Origin: Planococcus glaciei
GTDB lineage: Bacteria; Bacillota; Bacilli; Bacillales_A; Planococcaceae
Assembly (NCBI RefSeq): GCF_900099655.1
Contig: NZ_FNDC01000011.1
Location: 62,001 to 126,000, forward strand
DNA: 64,000 bases
Direction of reading: 5' to 3'
The notes under the pieces were generated by a model that saw only the letters and a list, made by a program, of their open reading frames with translations, searched no databases and was not told the origin of the DNA. The translations under genes and the position numbers were made by a program. Shown piece by piece: positions 7,866 to 14,409 of the stretch (positions are counted from its first letter, which is position 1; each line of letters starts with the position of its first letter).

Positions 7866-7958
7866 ATGAAGACATTTTGGAATTCGCTATGACCAGCGCA
7901 GCGGTTAGCATTTCTGGCAGGAATTGCGTTTTTTGTTTTTATAGTCGTCACCAAATAA
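7866..7958 (+). pseudogene. Small membrane-protein frame interrupted by TGA
   Basis: ATG at 7866 follows GAAGGAGA and opens a 31-codon frame (including the final TAA) that reads MKTFWNSL, then TGA at 7890-7892, then PAQRLAFLAGIAFFVFIVV-TK and TAA at 7956. Past the stop the frame encodes a clean transmembrane helix with a basic end, so it looks like a small membrane protein inactivated by one base change, or a sequence error. It lies directly behind CstR operator 1, which suggests the intact version was induced by reactive sulfur species. Confidence 0.45.
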
Positions 7959-8047
7959 AAGTTAATACAAACGGCCAAATGATTCATTGGCTGATAAGAG
8001 GGAACAATACTTAGGAATAAGCAATTAACAAGAGAGGGGTTTTCATT

Positions 8048-8431
8048 ATGTTCAATTACACAGTAGAAACGGAAAAAGGCAGAGACGAAGCGGTTCAAGC
8101 ACTCGCAGAAAACTTGCAGGCAGAAAAGTTCGGGATTCTTTGGAATTTTGATTTGACAGCAAAACTTCAGGAAAAAGGCACAGATTTTGATACTCCGTTC
8201 ACCATTCTCGAAGTCTGCAACCCTCAGGAAGCAAACCGGGTGCTGTCAGAAGACTTGATGGTCGGATACTTCCTGCCATGTAAAATTGTAGTCTACGAAG
8301 AAGAGGGAACGACGAAAATCGGCATGCCAAAACCAAGCGCTTTGATTGATATGGTGCAAAATGAGTCAATCAAACAAATCGCTTTGGATATTGAAGAAAG
8401 ATTGATTGGCTGTATTGATAAATCTGTTTAA
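8048..8431 (+). CDS. DUF302-family protein
   Basis: A 127-residue soluble protein of the DUF302 family, recognisable from the N-terminal MFNYTVETEKGRDEAVQ, the ILWNFDL segment and the central C-N-P-[QE]-E-A-N and FLPCKIVVYE segments. DUF302 proteins are often encoded with sulfur-oxidation and rhodanese genes, and this copy sits at the head of the CstR cluster; a role in persulfide chemistry is plausible, with cysteines in EVCNP and LPCK as candidates. The ATG follows AGAGAGGGG. Expression is probably driven by the CstR-controlled promoter at 7787-7844. Confidence 0.85.
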   Translation: MFNYTVETEKGRDEAVQALAENLQAEKFGILWNFDLTAKLQEKGTDFDTPFTILEVCNPQEANRVLSEDLMVGYFLPCKIVVYEEEGTTKIGMPKPSALIDMVQNESIKQIALDIEERLIGCIDKSV

Positions 8432-8476
8432 AAAGACAAGCTGAAGCCAAAATAGAGGCAAATAGCTAAAGAAGAT

Positions 8477-8531
8477 GGAACAATTCCTGATGTTTAAATG
8501 TGCATAGGCGAAAAATTAGGGATTGTTCCTC
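8477..8531 (+). terminator. Weak terminator-like hairpin after DUF302
   Basis: GGAACAATTCCT at 8477-8488 can pair imperfectly with AGGGATTGTTCC at 8518-8529 across a 29-base loop. The U-tract is poor. Confidence 0.35.
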
Positions 8532-8554
8532 CTATATAAAGAAAAGCAATATAG

Positions 8555-8583
8555 TTGAAATTATACCCAAAGGGGTATATGAT
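8555..8583 (+). promoter_or_regulatory. cstR promoter with embedded CstR operator (operator 2)
   Basis: TTGAAA (8555-8560), a 17-bp spacer and TATGAT (8578-8583) form the promoter. The spacer is almost entirely the operator TATACCCAAAGGGGTATA (8562-8579), so CstR binding would block RNA polymerase. This is classical autorepression. Confidence 0.8.
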
Positions 8584-8628
8584 ATGATTATCAAAAGCTT
8601 ATAAACTTTTTAAAGGAGAGACAAACCA

Positions 8629-8889
8629 ATGGAATACGATAAACAAGTCCAAAACCGGCTAAAACGGATTGAAGGCCAGGTGAAAGGCGTCCTGCGGATG
8701 GTCGAAGAAAACGACGATTGCCGCGATGTAGTTACTCAGCTGTCTGCAGTTCGAAGTGCAGTGGATCGCGCAATCGGCGTCATTGTCAGTGAAAACCTGG
8801 AACAGTGTGTCCGTGAAAGCCTTGAAAAAGGGGAAAGCACCGATCAGCTTGTAAAAGATGCAGTGAGTCTTCTGGTCAAAAGCCGCTGA
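8629..8889 (+). CDS. cstR: CstR persulfide-sensing repressor
   Basis: An 86-residue CsoR/RcnR-family repressor. The two cysteines fall at residues 31 (NDDCRDV) and 60 (SENLEQCVRES), exactly the spacing of Staphylococcus aureus CstR, and the copper-binding His of CsoR next to the second Cys is absent (SENLEQ instead). It is therefore a sensor of hydrogen sulfide-derived persulfides, which crosslink C31 and C60 and release the repressor, rather than a copper sensor. The ATG follows AAAGGAGAG. It is transcribed from its own autoregulated promoter and ends in a terminator before the sulfurtransferase operon. Six matching operators lie within 3.5 kb. Confidence 0.93.
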   Translation: MEYDKQVQNRLKRIEGQVKGVLRMVEENDDCRDVVTQLSAVRSAVDRAIGVIVSENLEQCVRESLEKGESTDQLVKDAVSLLVKSR

Positions 8890-8890
8890 G

Positions 8891-8926
8891 AAAATTCGTC
8901 AATCATGTGTTGACGAATTTCTTCTC
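8891..8926 (+). terminator. Terminator of cstR
   Basis: A perfect 11-bp stem AAATTCGTCAA / TTGACGAATTT with a 7-base loop is followed by TTTCTTCTC. Its right arm also supplies the -35-like TTGACG of the next promoter. Confidence 0.7.
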
Positions 8927-8952
8927 GGATGGTAATATACCCCATAGGGTAT
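8910..8952 (+). promoter_or_regulatory. Promoter of the sulfurtransferase operon with CstR operator 3
   Basis: TTGACG (8910-8915), 17 bp, TAATAT (8933-8938); the operator ATACCCCATAGGGTAT (8937-8952) overlaps the -10 box and start point. Confidence 0.7.
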
Positions 8953-8992
8953 TAAGTTAAAGTGTGCGAACCTTTTTTATTTATAAATTTAT

Positions 8993-9008
8993 ATACCCCT
9001 ATGGGTAA
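8993..9008 (+). promoter_or_regulatory. CstR operator 4
   Basis: ATACCCCTATGGGTAA, 41 bp downstream of operator 3's end and just before the ribosome site of the DsrE gene. A second site here would strengthen repression or block elongation. Confidence 0.7.
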
Positions 9009-9030
9009 ATGGAGCGGAGGAAACAAGACA

Positions 9031-9510
9031 GTGGAACAAACAAAATCAACAAACATTATTTTATTCAGCGGGGATTACGACAAAGCGATGGCAGCTTATA
9101 TCATCGCAAATGGGGCGGCGGCCTACGACCACAAAGTGACCATCTTCCATACATTTTGGGGATTGAATGCACTTCGGAAAGACAATCCGCCTGCCGTAAA
9201 GAAAGGTTTTCTTGAACGGCAATTTGCCAGAATGATGCCGCGGGGCGCAGACAAGATGGGCTTGTCCAATATGAATATGGGCGGCATGGGACCCAAAATG
9301 ATCAAACAGGTCATTGGCAAACACAATGCGATGACGATGCCGCAACTGATTGAAATGGCGCAGGAACAGGACATCAATTTGGTGGCATGTACAATGACGA
9401 TGGATCTTCTCGGACTGCAGCAGGAAGAATTGCTTGATGATGTAACATACGCTGGAGTAGCGGCCTATTTGGCAGATGCAGAAGACGGCAACGTGAATTT
9501 ATTCATTTAA
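9031..9510 (+). CDS. DsrE-family sulfur carrier protein (YrkE-like)
   Basis: A 159-residue DsrE/DsrF-like protein, first gene of the CstR-controlled operon and equivalent in context to yrkE of Bacillus subtilis. The N-terminal NIILFSGDYDKAMAAYIIANG and the C-terminal LVACTMTMDLLGL match the family; the Cys in VACTMTMD is the likely sulfur-accepting residue. A Met/Gly/Lys-rich loop (RMMPRGADKMGLSNMNMGG, about residues 70-90) is typical of this branch. Such proteins relay persulfide sulfur between rhodanese and TusA partners in the cytosol. The start is GTG, chosen because GGAGG lies 10 bases upstream; the frame extends upstream but across operator 4. Confidence 0.87.
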   Translation: MEQTKSTNIILFSGDYDKAMAAYIIANGAAAYDHKVTIFHTFWGLNALRKDNPPAVKKGFLERQFARMMPRGADKMGLSNMNMGGMGPKMIKQVIGKHNAMTMPQLIEMAQEQDINLVACTMTMDLLGLQQEELLDDVTYAGVAAYLADAEDGNVNLFI

Positions 9511-9526
9511 CGAAAAGAGGGGAACT

Positions 9527-9892
9527 ATGGATACTTGGTTAATGATTTTAATCGGTGCTGTTATTGTCTTTATCGGTTACCGCGCGATCGCACCAGCAAA
9601 AGGCGGAAAATCCATTTCGACGGATGAACTGAAGCCAGAACTTAAGAAAATCGGCAAACAATTTATTGATGTAAGAACACCAGCAGAGTTCAAAGCAGGG
9701 CACATCAAGGAATTCAAGAATATCCCGCTCAATGAATTGCCAAATCGCCTGAATGAACTGAACGCAGAGCAAGACATTTACCTGATCTGCCAGAGCGGTA
9801 TGCGAAGCAGCAGAGCAGCAGACTTATTAAAGAAAAATGGTTTTGAACAAGTCGTTAATGTAAGAGGCGGCATGAACAATTATCGTCCATAA
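9527..9892 (+). CDS. Membrane-anchored rhodanese
   Basis: A 121-residue protein with one N-terminal transmembrane helix (WLMILIGAVIVFIGYRAI) followed by a single rhodanese domain. The active loop is CQSGMRS (catalytic Cys near residue 91) and the domain signature FIDVRTPAEFKAGHI is intact. The domain probably faces the cytosol, since Arg and Lys residues follow the helix. It would transfer sulfane sulfur at the membrane to TusA or DsrE partners. The ATG lies after GAGGGGAAC, 16 bases beyond the DsrE stop, so it is cotranscribed. Confidence 0.9.
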   Translation: MDTWLMILIGAVIVFIGYRAIAPAKGGKSISTDELKPELKKIGKQFIDVRTPAEFKAGHIKEFKNIPLNELPNRLNELNAEQDIYLICQSGMRSSRAADLLKKNGFEQVVNVRGGMNNYRP

Positions 9893-9910
9893 GCTGAAGG
9901 AGGAAAAACA

Positions 9911-10207
9911 ATGAACCGAATGACCACACAAGAAGTACAAGCACATATTAAAAACAATAAAGACGCATCAATTATCGATGTGCGCGAAACAGAAGAAGTA
10001 AAGGCAAGAAAGATTCCCGGCGCAGTTAATATCCCTTTAGGGCTTATCGAGTTCCGTTTGCAGGATATCGACAAATCTAAAGAACACATCCTAGTTTGCC
10101 GATCCGGCAACCGCAGCGGCATGGCAACAAATATCCTGGAAAGCCGCGGCTATAACGTCATCAATATGGATGGCGGCATGCTGGACTGGGACGGACCGAC
10201 TGAGTAA
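9911..10207 (+). CDS. Single-domain rhodanese
   Basis: A 98-residue cytosolic rhodanese (thiosulfate or persulfide sulfurtransferase). Motifs are IIDVRETEEVKARKIPGA and the active loop CRSGNRS, with the catalytic Cys near residue 63. It lies 18 bases after the membrane-anchored rhodanese, with AAGGAGG before the ATG. Having two free rhodaneses plus a rhodanese in the next gene suggests several parallel or sequential sulfur transfers. Confidence 0.92.
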   Translation: MNRMTTQEVQAHIKNNKDASIIDVRETEEVKARKIPGAVNIPLGLIEFRLQDIDKSKEHILVCRSGNRSGMATNILESRGYNVINMDGGMLDWDGPTE

Positions 10208-10230
10208 GTAAAAATTTTTTAACTGAAAAT

Positions 10231-10246
10231 ATACCCCACTGGGTAC
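10231..10246 (+). promoter_or_regulatory. CstR operator 5
   Basis: ATACCCCACTGGGTAC lies between the rhodanese and the TusA-rhodanese gene, 15 bases before the ATG at 10262. It suggests an internal CstR-controlled promoter, although no strong -35/-10 pair is obvious. Confidence 0.6.
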
Positions 10247-10261
10247 TAGGAGGATTATTAC

Positions 10262-10831
10262 ATGATTAAAACAGACCAAATTCTTGATGCAAAAGGGCTT
10301 GCATGCCCGATGCCGATTGTACGCACAAAAAAAGCGATGAAAGACTTGGAACCCGGACAAGTGATTGAAGTGCAGGCGACCGACAAGGGTTCGCTGGCCG
10401 ATATGAAAGCTTGGGCGAAGAGCAGCGGCAACCAATACCTCGGTTCTTCCGAAGAAGGCAATGTGCTGAAGCATTATTTGCGCAAAGCTGATCAAACAGA
10501 AGAAAAAGAGGAAGTTCAGTTTCCTCACACCGTGACGAACGCAGAATTGCAGGGACAACTGGGCCGTGGCGATGTCCTTTTGCTCGACGTCCGCGAACCG
10601 GCGGAATATGCATTTGGCCACATTGAAGGTGCAGTTTCCATTCCGCTTGGCGAACTGGAAACCCGTGTACAGGAATTGGATGCAGAAAAAGAAGTCTTTG
10701 TTATTTGCCGGACAGGCAACCGCAGCGATTTGGCAGCGAAACAATTGGCGGAAAAAGGCTTTGGCCGCGTGAAGAATGCCGTAGAGGGCATGAGCCAATG
10801 GGCCGGCGAAACGAAACAAAGCAATAGCTAA
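10262..10831 (+). CDS. TusA-rhodanese fusion sulfurtransferase (YrkF-like)
   Basis: A 189-residue two-domain protein. Residues 1-75 form a TusA/SirA domain with the conserved AKGLACPMPIVRTKKAM (acceptor Cys in CPMP); residues about 90-185 form a rhodanese domain with LLLDVREPAEYAFGHI and the active loop CRTGNRS. The arrangement equals YrkF of Bacillus subtilis and the TusA-rhodanese part of staphylococcal CstA. It should take sulfur from low-molecular-weight persulfides and pass it internally from rhodanese Cys to TusA Cys. The ATG follows AGGAGG. The next gene is 37 bases downstream. Confidence 0.92.
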   Translation: MIKTDQILDAKGLACPMPIVRTKKAMKDLEPGQVIEVQATDKGSLADMKAWAKSSGNQYLGSSEEGNVLKHYLRKADQTEEKEEVQFPHTVTNAELQGQLGRGDVLLLDVREPAEYAFGHIEGAVSIPLGELETRVQELDAEKEVFVICRTGNRSDLAAKQLAEKGFGRVKNAVEGMSQWAGETKQSNS

Positions 10832-10868
10832 GCAATCTTACAATTTAATTTAACTGGAGGAATACAAA

Positions 10869-11264
10869 ATGGCAGGAAAAACAGCAATCATTGCATCAAA
10901 CGGATCGTTATTCGATGCTTACAAAGTCTATAATATCGCAACAGCAGCAGCGGCCAGTGATCACGAAGTGGCCATCTTCTTCACATTCGAAGGATTGAAC
11001 CTGATCAACAAAGAAGCATATGAGCAGTTGGCGCTTCCGGAAGGGAAGGAACAGATGGCTGAAGGGTTACGGGCAGCGAATGTACCGACCATTCCGGAAT
11101 TGGCCGAAATGGCGCAAGAACTTGAGGTAAAATTCATCGGCTGCCAAATGACGATGGACTTGTTCGGACTAGAAAAAGACGCATTCATCGACGGCATTGA
11201 CGTCGGCGGAGCTGTCACGTTCCTGGACTTTGCAAAAGACGCAGACGTCACCTTAACGTTTTAA
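10869..11264 (+). CDS. DsrE-family sulfur carrier protein, second copy
   Basis: A 131-residue DsrE-like protein, shorter than the first copy because it lacks the Met/Gly-rich loop. Family features are AIIASNGSLFDAYKVYNIA, VAIFFTFEGLNL, and FIGCQMTMDLFGL, where the Cys is the likely persulfide carrier. Two different DsrE proteins in one operon may form a heteromer or serve different donors. The ATG follows ACTGGAGG; the gene lies between the TusA-rhodanese and the broken rhodanese-MBL gene. Confidence 0.87.
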   Translation: MAGKTAIIASNGSLFDAYKVYNIATAAAASDHEVAIFFTFEGLNLINKEAYEQLALPEGKEQMAEGLRAANVPTIPELAEMAQELEVKFIGCQMTMDLFGLEKDAFIDGIDVGGAVTFLDFAKDADVTLTF

Positions 11265-11287
11265 TCCAAAAAAATTTACGCGATAAA

Positions 11288-11303
11288 ATACACTAGGGGG
11301 TAT
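11288..11303 (+). promoter_or_regulatory. CstR operator 6
   Basis: ATACACTAGGGGGTAT ends four bases before the ATG of the rhodanese-MBL gene and contains its ribosome-binding AGGGGG, so CstR could act on transcription through this site. One base (ACAC) departs from the ACCC half-site. Confidence 0.55.
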
Positions 11304-11307
11304 TTGT

Positions 11308-12435
11308 ATGACTGTAAAAGCATTGACTGCAAAACAAGTAGCAAGAAAAGTAATCGACAACGAACCATTGTTCATCCTGGATGTGCGCAACGGCGACGCA
11401 TTCGCCGACTGGAAAATTGAAGGTGGCAACATCCAATATTTGAACACACCTTATTTTGAGTTATTGGACGGAGTCGAAGAAGTGGTTTCAGAGCTTCCAA
11501 AAGACAGAGACATCCTTGTGGTTTGTGCATAAGAAGGATCTTCTGTCATGGTAGCCGAAATGCTGGATGAAGAAGGCGTCGACGCGGCGTATCTTGAAGG
11601 CGGCATGAAAGCCTGGAGCGAACATTTGGAACCAGTGAAAGTCGGCGATTTGAAAAACGGCGGCGAATTATACCAATTCGTCCGTATCGGAAAAGGCTGC
11701 TTGTCGTATATGGCCATCTCCGGAGGCGAAGCTGCGATCATCGATGCCACTCGCATGACCGATATCTTCTTGGATTTCGCGCAGGAAAAAGGGGCAACGA
11801 TCAAGCACGTATTCGATACACATTTGCATGCTGACCATATTTCAGGAGGCCGCACAATTGCAGAAGCGACTGGCGCAACCTATTACTTGCCGCCGGCAGA
11901 TGCAGAAGAAGTGGTATTCGACTATGCAGAATTGGTCAATGGTTTGGAAGTCGCGATTGGCGATGCAAAAATCGAAATCGAAGCCTTGTACTCACCCGGG
12001 CATACCATCGGTTCGACATCGTTCATCGTGGACGACCAATACTTGATGACAGGTGACATTCTGTTCATCGATTCCATCGGACGCCCTGACCTTGCCGGCC
12101 TTGCGGAAGACTGGGTAGGCGACCTGCGTGAATCGCTTTACAGCCGCTACGCAGAATTGGCTGACGAGCTGATCGTTTTGCCGGCTCACTTCATGATCAT
12201 GGAAGAGCTGAACGCAGACGGCAGCGTTGCGAAAAGATTAGGCGACCTGTTCAAAGAAAACCATGGCTTGAATATTGAAGACGAGCAGGAGTTCCGCGAT
12301 ATGGTCACGAAAAACCTGCCGCCGCAGCCGAACGCATACCAAGATATCCGCCAGACGAACATGGGGAAAATCACACCGGACGATGAAGTGCAGCGCGAAA
12401 TGGAAATCGGACCGAACCGCTGTGCAGTCCGTTAA
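11308..12435 (+). pseudogene. Rhodanese/metallo-beta-lactamase persulfide dioxygenase, interrupted by TAA
   Basis: In one frame this encodes an N-terminal rhodanese-like domain (about residues 1-110) and an ETHE1/YrkH/CstB-type metallo-beta-lactamase domain with the metal motif [11 protein letters not shown], the PGHT ligand and [14 protein letters not shown]. Such enzymes oxidise persulfides to sulfite or thiosulfate. Codon 75 (11530-11532) is TAA, placed two codons after the Cys of the rhodanese active loop (VVC-A-stop-EGSS). AAGAAGGA at the stop precedes an in-frame ATG at 11548, so the intact metallo domain (295 residues) may still be made by reinitiation. It may equally be a decaying gene or a sequence error. 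Confidence 0.85.
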
Positions 12436-12487
12436 TTCTAAATCAAAAATTCAACTAAAAAAGCAGAAACTCAAAGGAGCGAATACG

Positions 12488-12715
12488 ATGAACGCAGATA
12501 AAGTATTAGACGCAAAAGGCTTGGCTTGTCCAATGCCGATCGTCAAAACAAGAAAAGAAATGAAAGACATGGAGTCTGGCCAAGTGTTGGAAATCCTGGC
12601 AACCGATAAAGGCGCAAAAGCGGACATGACGGCTTGGGCAAAATCGGGAGGCCATGAATTGCTGGACATTCAAGAAGAAGGCGGCGTCCTGAAATTCTGG
12701 ATCAAGAAAGGCTGA
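12488..12715 (+). CDS. TusA-family sulfur carrier (YrkI-like)
   Basis: A 75-residue TusA/SirA protein, very close to the TusA half of the fusion at 10262 (shared AKGLACPMPIV, ATDKG, MKAWAK/MTAWAK). The Cys of CPMP is the sulfur carrier. The start is the ATG at 12488, preceded by AAAGGAGCG; a longer frame upstream overlaps the preceding gene and is not real. It sits 52 bases after the metallo-beta-lactamase stop and before a hairpin that separates it from the permease gene. Confidence 0.9.
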   Translation: MNADKVLDAKGLACPMPIVKTRKEMKDMESGQVLEILATDKGAKADMTAWAKSGGHELLDIQEEGGVLKFWIKKG

Positions 12716-12724
12716 AAGCAGTAG

Positions 12725-12755
12725 AAAGGGTATCGCTGTGATACCCTTTTCTCTT
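12725..12755 (+). terminator. Terminator or attenuator between tusA and the TSUP permease
   Basis: A 10-bp perfect stem AAAGGGTATC / GATACCCTTT, loop GCTGT, followed by TCTCTTTT. The permease starts only 20 bases later, so read-through must supply its transcript unless a promoter hides here. The stem contains GGGTAT/ATACCC but the spacing does not fit a CstR site. Confidence 0.7.
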
Positions 12756-12774
12756 TTGGAAAGGGTGACAAAGA

Positions 12775-13551
12775 ATGAGTTTTGATTTTATTATCGTCAT
12801 ATTCCTGATCGGCTTTATCGGTTCTTTCATCTCCGGTATGGTCGGCATCGGCGGCTCGATCATCAAATACCCGATGCTTCTCTACATACCGGTGATGTTG
12901 GGTTATTCCGCATTCAGTGCCCATGAAGTCTCCGGCATTAGTGCCATCCAAGTGTTTTTTGCGACAATTGCCGGGGTTTGGGCATACCGCGGCAGCGGGT
13001 ATTTGAACAAAACGCTAATTGCCTATATGGGCGGAGCCATTTTACTCGGGAGTTTCATCGGAGGCTACGGTTCGACGCTAATGTCTGAGCAGGCCATCAA
13101 TGTCGTATACGCCGTTTTGGCCACGATAGCGGTCATCATGATGTTCCTTCCGAAAAAAGGAGTCGATGATATCCCGCTCGATCAGGTCACGTTCAATAAA
13201 TGGCTGGCAGCCGCATTGGCCTTTATCGTGGGGATTGCAGCGGGAGTCGTTGGAGCGGCGGGCGCCTTTATCCTGGTGCCCATTATGCTGGTGGTCCTGA
13301 AGATTCCGACCCGCATGACCATTGCGACATCGCTTGCCATTACGTTCATTTCGTCCATCGGTTCGACCGTGGGGAAAATTGCAACAGACCAGATTCTCTA
13401 TGGCCCTGCGGCAGTGATGATTGTTGCGAGTCTCTTGGCAGCACCGCTTGGCGCAAAGCTAGGCCAGAAAATGAATACAAAGTATTTGCAATGGATACTG
13501 GCACTCTTGATCCTTGGAACAGCGATTAAAATTTGGGCGGATATTTTGTAA
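12775..13551 (+). CDS. TSUP-family (TauE/SafE) permease
   Basis: A 258-residue membrane protein with about eight hydrophobic segments and the TSUP features [17 protein letters not shown] near the N-terminus and [17 protein letters not shown] in the second half. Members export sulfite or thiosulfate or import sulfur anions. As the last gene of the CstR cluster (the YrkJ position) it probably exports sulfite or thiosulfate made by the upstream persulfide dioxygenase. The ATG follows AAAGGGTGAC. Confidence 0.88.
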   Translation: MSFDFIIVIFLIGFIGSFISGMVGIGGSIIKYPMLLYIPVMLGYSAFSAHEVSGISAIQVFFATIAGVWAYRGSGYLNKTLIAYMGGAILLGSFIGGYGSTLMSEQAINVVYAVLATIAVIMMFLPKKGVDDIPLDQVTFNKWLAAALAFIVGIAAGVVGAAGAFILVPIMLVVLKIPTRMTIATSLAITFISSIGSTVGKIATDQILYGPAAVMIVASLLAAPLGAKLGQKMNTKYLQWILALLILGTAIKIWADIL

Positions 13552-13570
13552 TTGGACAGAGGGTTATTGA

Positions 13571-13602
13571 AAAGGAGACAGCACATGGCTGTCTCCTTTT
13601 TA
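13571..13602. terminator. Terminator closing the sulfur cluster
   Basis: The 12-bp stem AAAGGAGACAGC / GCTGTCTCCTTT with a 5-base loop and T-run lies between convergent genes. Confidence 0.88.
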
Positions 13603-13609
13603 TATTAGA

Positions 13610-14005
13610 TTACGGTTTGCACTGTGTTTCTTCTTCGACAAATCCAGAAGGATAAACCACTTGGCCTGATTGTTCATAGTCGGCCGATGATTCGCCTGCA
13701 TAGATGATTTCGTCGCCCTCATCTGCTTGTTTATACATGTCACGGGCTAATTGGATCAACTCTTCTTCTGTTTGCGGAACCGGCACATCGGGTTCATCGA
13801 TCTCTAAAATTGTCGTCTGTCTAATCACAAATTGGGTTCCTTCCGAATTTGTTACAGTCTCATATGGAGTTAAATCGTTTTCATCACAAATTATCTGATC
13901 TTTTTTTAATTGGCTGTTGGAAACTACTGCAGAACCTTTATATATAATCGGATAAAGAGCAGCCGATATAAACAAAATAAATGCCCATCTAAGCAATCTT
14001 TTCAA
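13610..14005 (-). CDS. Unknown secreted or membrane-anchored protein
   Basis: A 131-residue protein with one N-terminal membrane segment (LLRWAFILFISAALYPIIY) and an acidic extracytoplasmic part ending in TQCKP, containing two cysteines (DQIICDEND and the C-terminus) that could pair. The start chosen is TTG at 14003-14005 because GGAGGAGATGGC stands directly before it; longer starts upstream have no ribosome site. I do not recognise the family. It stands alone, convergent to the TSUP permease. Confidence 0.55.
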   Translation of the reverse strand: MKRLLRWAFILFISAALYPIIYKGSAVVSNSQLKKDQIICDENDLTPYETVTNSEGTQFVIRQTTILEIDEPDVPVPQTEEELIQLARDMYKQADEGDEIIYAGESSADYEQSGQVVYPSGFVEEETQCKP

Positions 14006-14324
14006 GCCATCTCCTCCATTTCTCCTTGAAAAATAGAAACGCTGCGAACCCATTAAACACCCGACTTATTAACTATGATCGTACCATTTATATGGATGGG
14101 ATGACGAGAATTCTAAAAAAATATATTAGTCCCAAACTTTCTCGGTTAATCAAGAAAGTTTTTTCATAACTATTGTTATATTGAAAATAGTAATGGAAAG
14201 TCATAGTTAGTAGAATGAACTTTGAATGCGGCCAGATTAAATCTTACATAGGCCAAATAACCTTGCCTGTACTGGTTAGATATATGCTTTTAATATTTTT
14301 CGAAACAATCATTCATGAATTATA

Positions 14325-14384
14325 TTGACAATGAAAGCTCAGAAAACTATAGTTACAATAGTGAAATTGATAATCATTATCAAT
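14325..14384 (+). promoter_or_regulatory. nik operon promoter with Fur box
   Basis: TTGACA (14325-14330), 17 bp, TATAGT (14348-14353) is a near-consensus sigma-A promoter. Immediately downstream, ATTGATAATCATTATCAAT (14366-14384) is a perfect 19-bp palindrome whose core TGATAATCATTATCA is the ideal 7-1-7 Fur box. The operon should be repressed by Fur when iron is sufficient. The same 15-bp core occurs at 41851-41865. The region from 14054 to 14324 shows no other clear element. Confidence 0.85.
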
Positions 14385-14409
14385 GAGAAAAGAGAGGAAT
14401 TACTAAATC

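Noticed and set aside
7890..7892. TGA in the small CstR-controlled frame as a selenocysteine codon
   Set aside because: No SECIS-like hairpin is apparent just downstream and the position is not a redox motif; a nonsense change or read error is simpler.
12725..12749. GGGTATC-GCTGT-GATACCC as a seventh CstR operator
   Set aside because: The half-sites are inverted and the spacing is wrong; it is a terminator stem.
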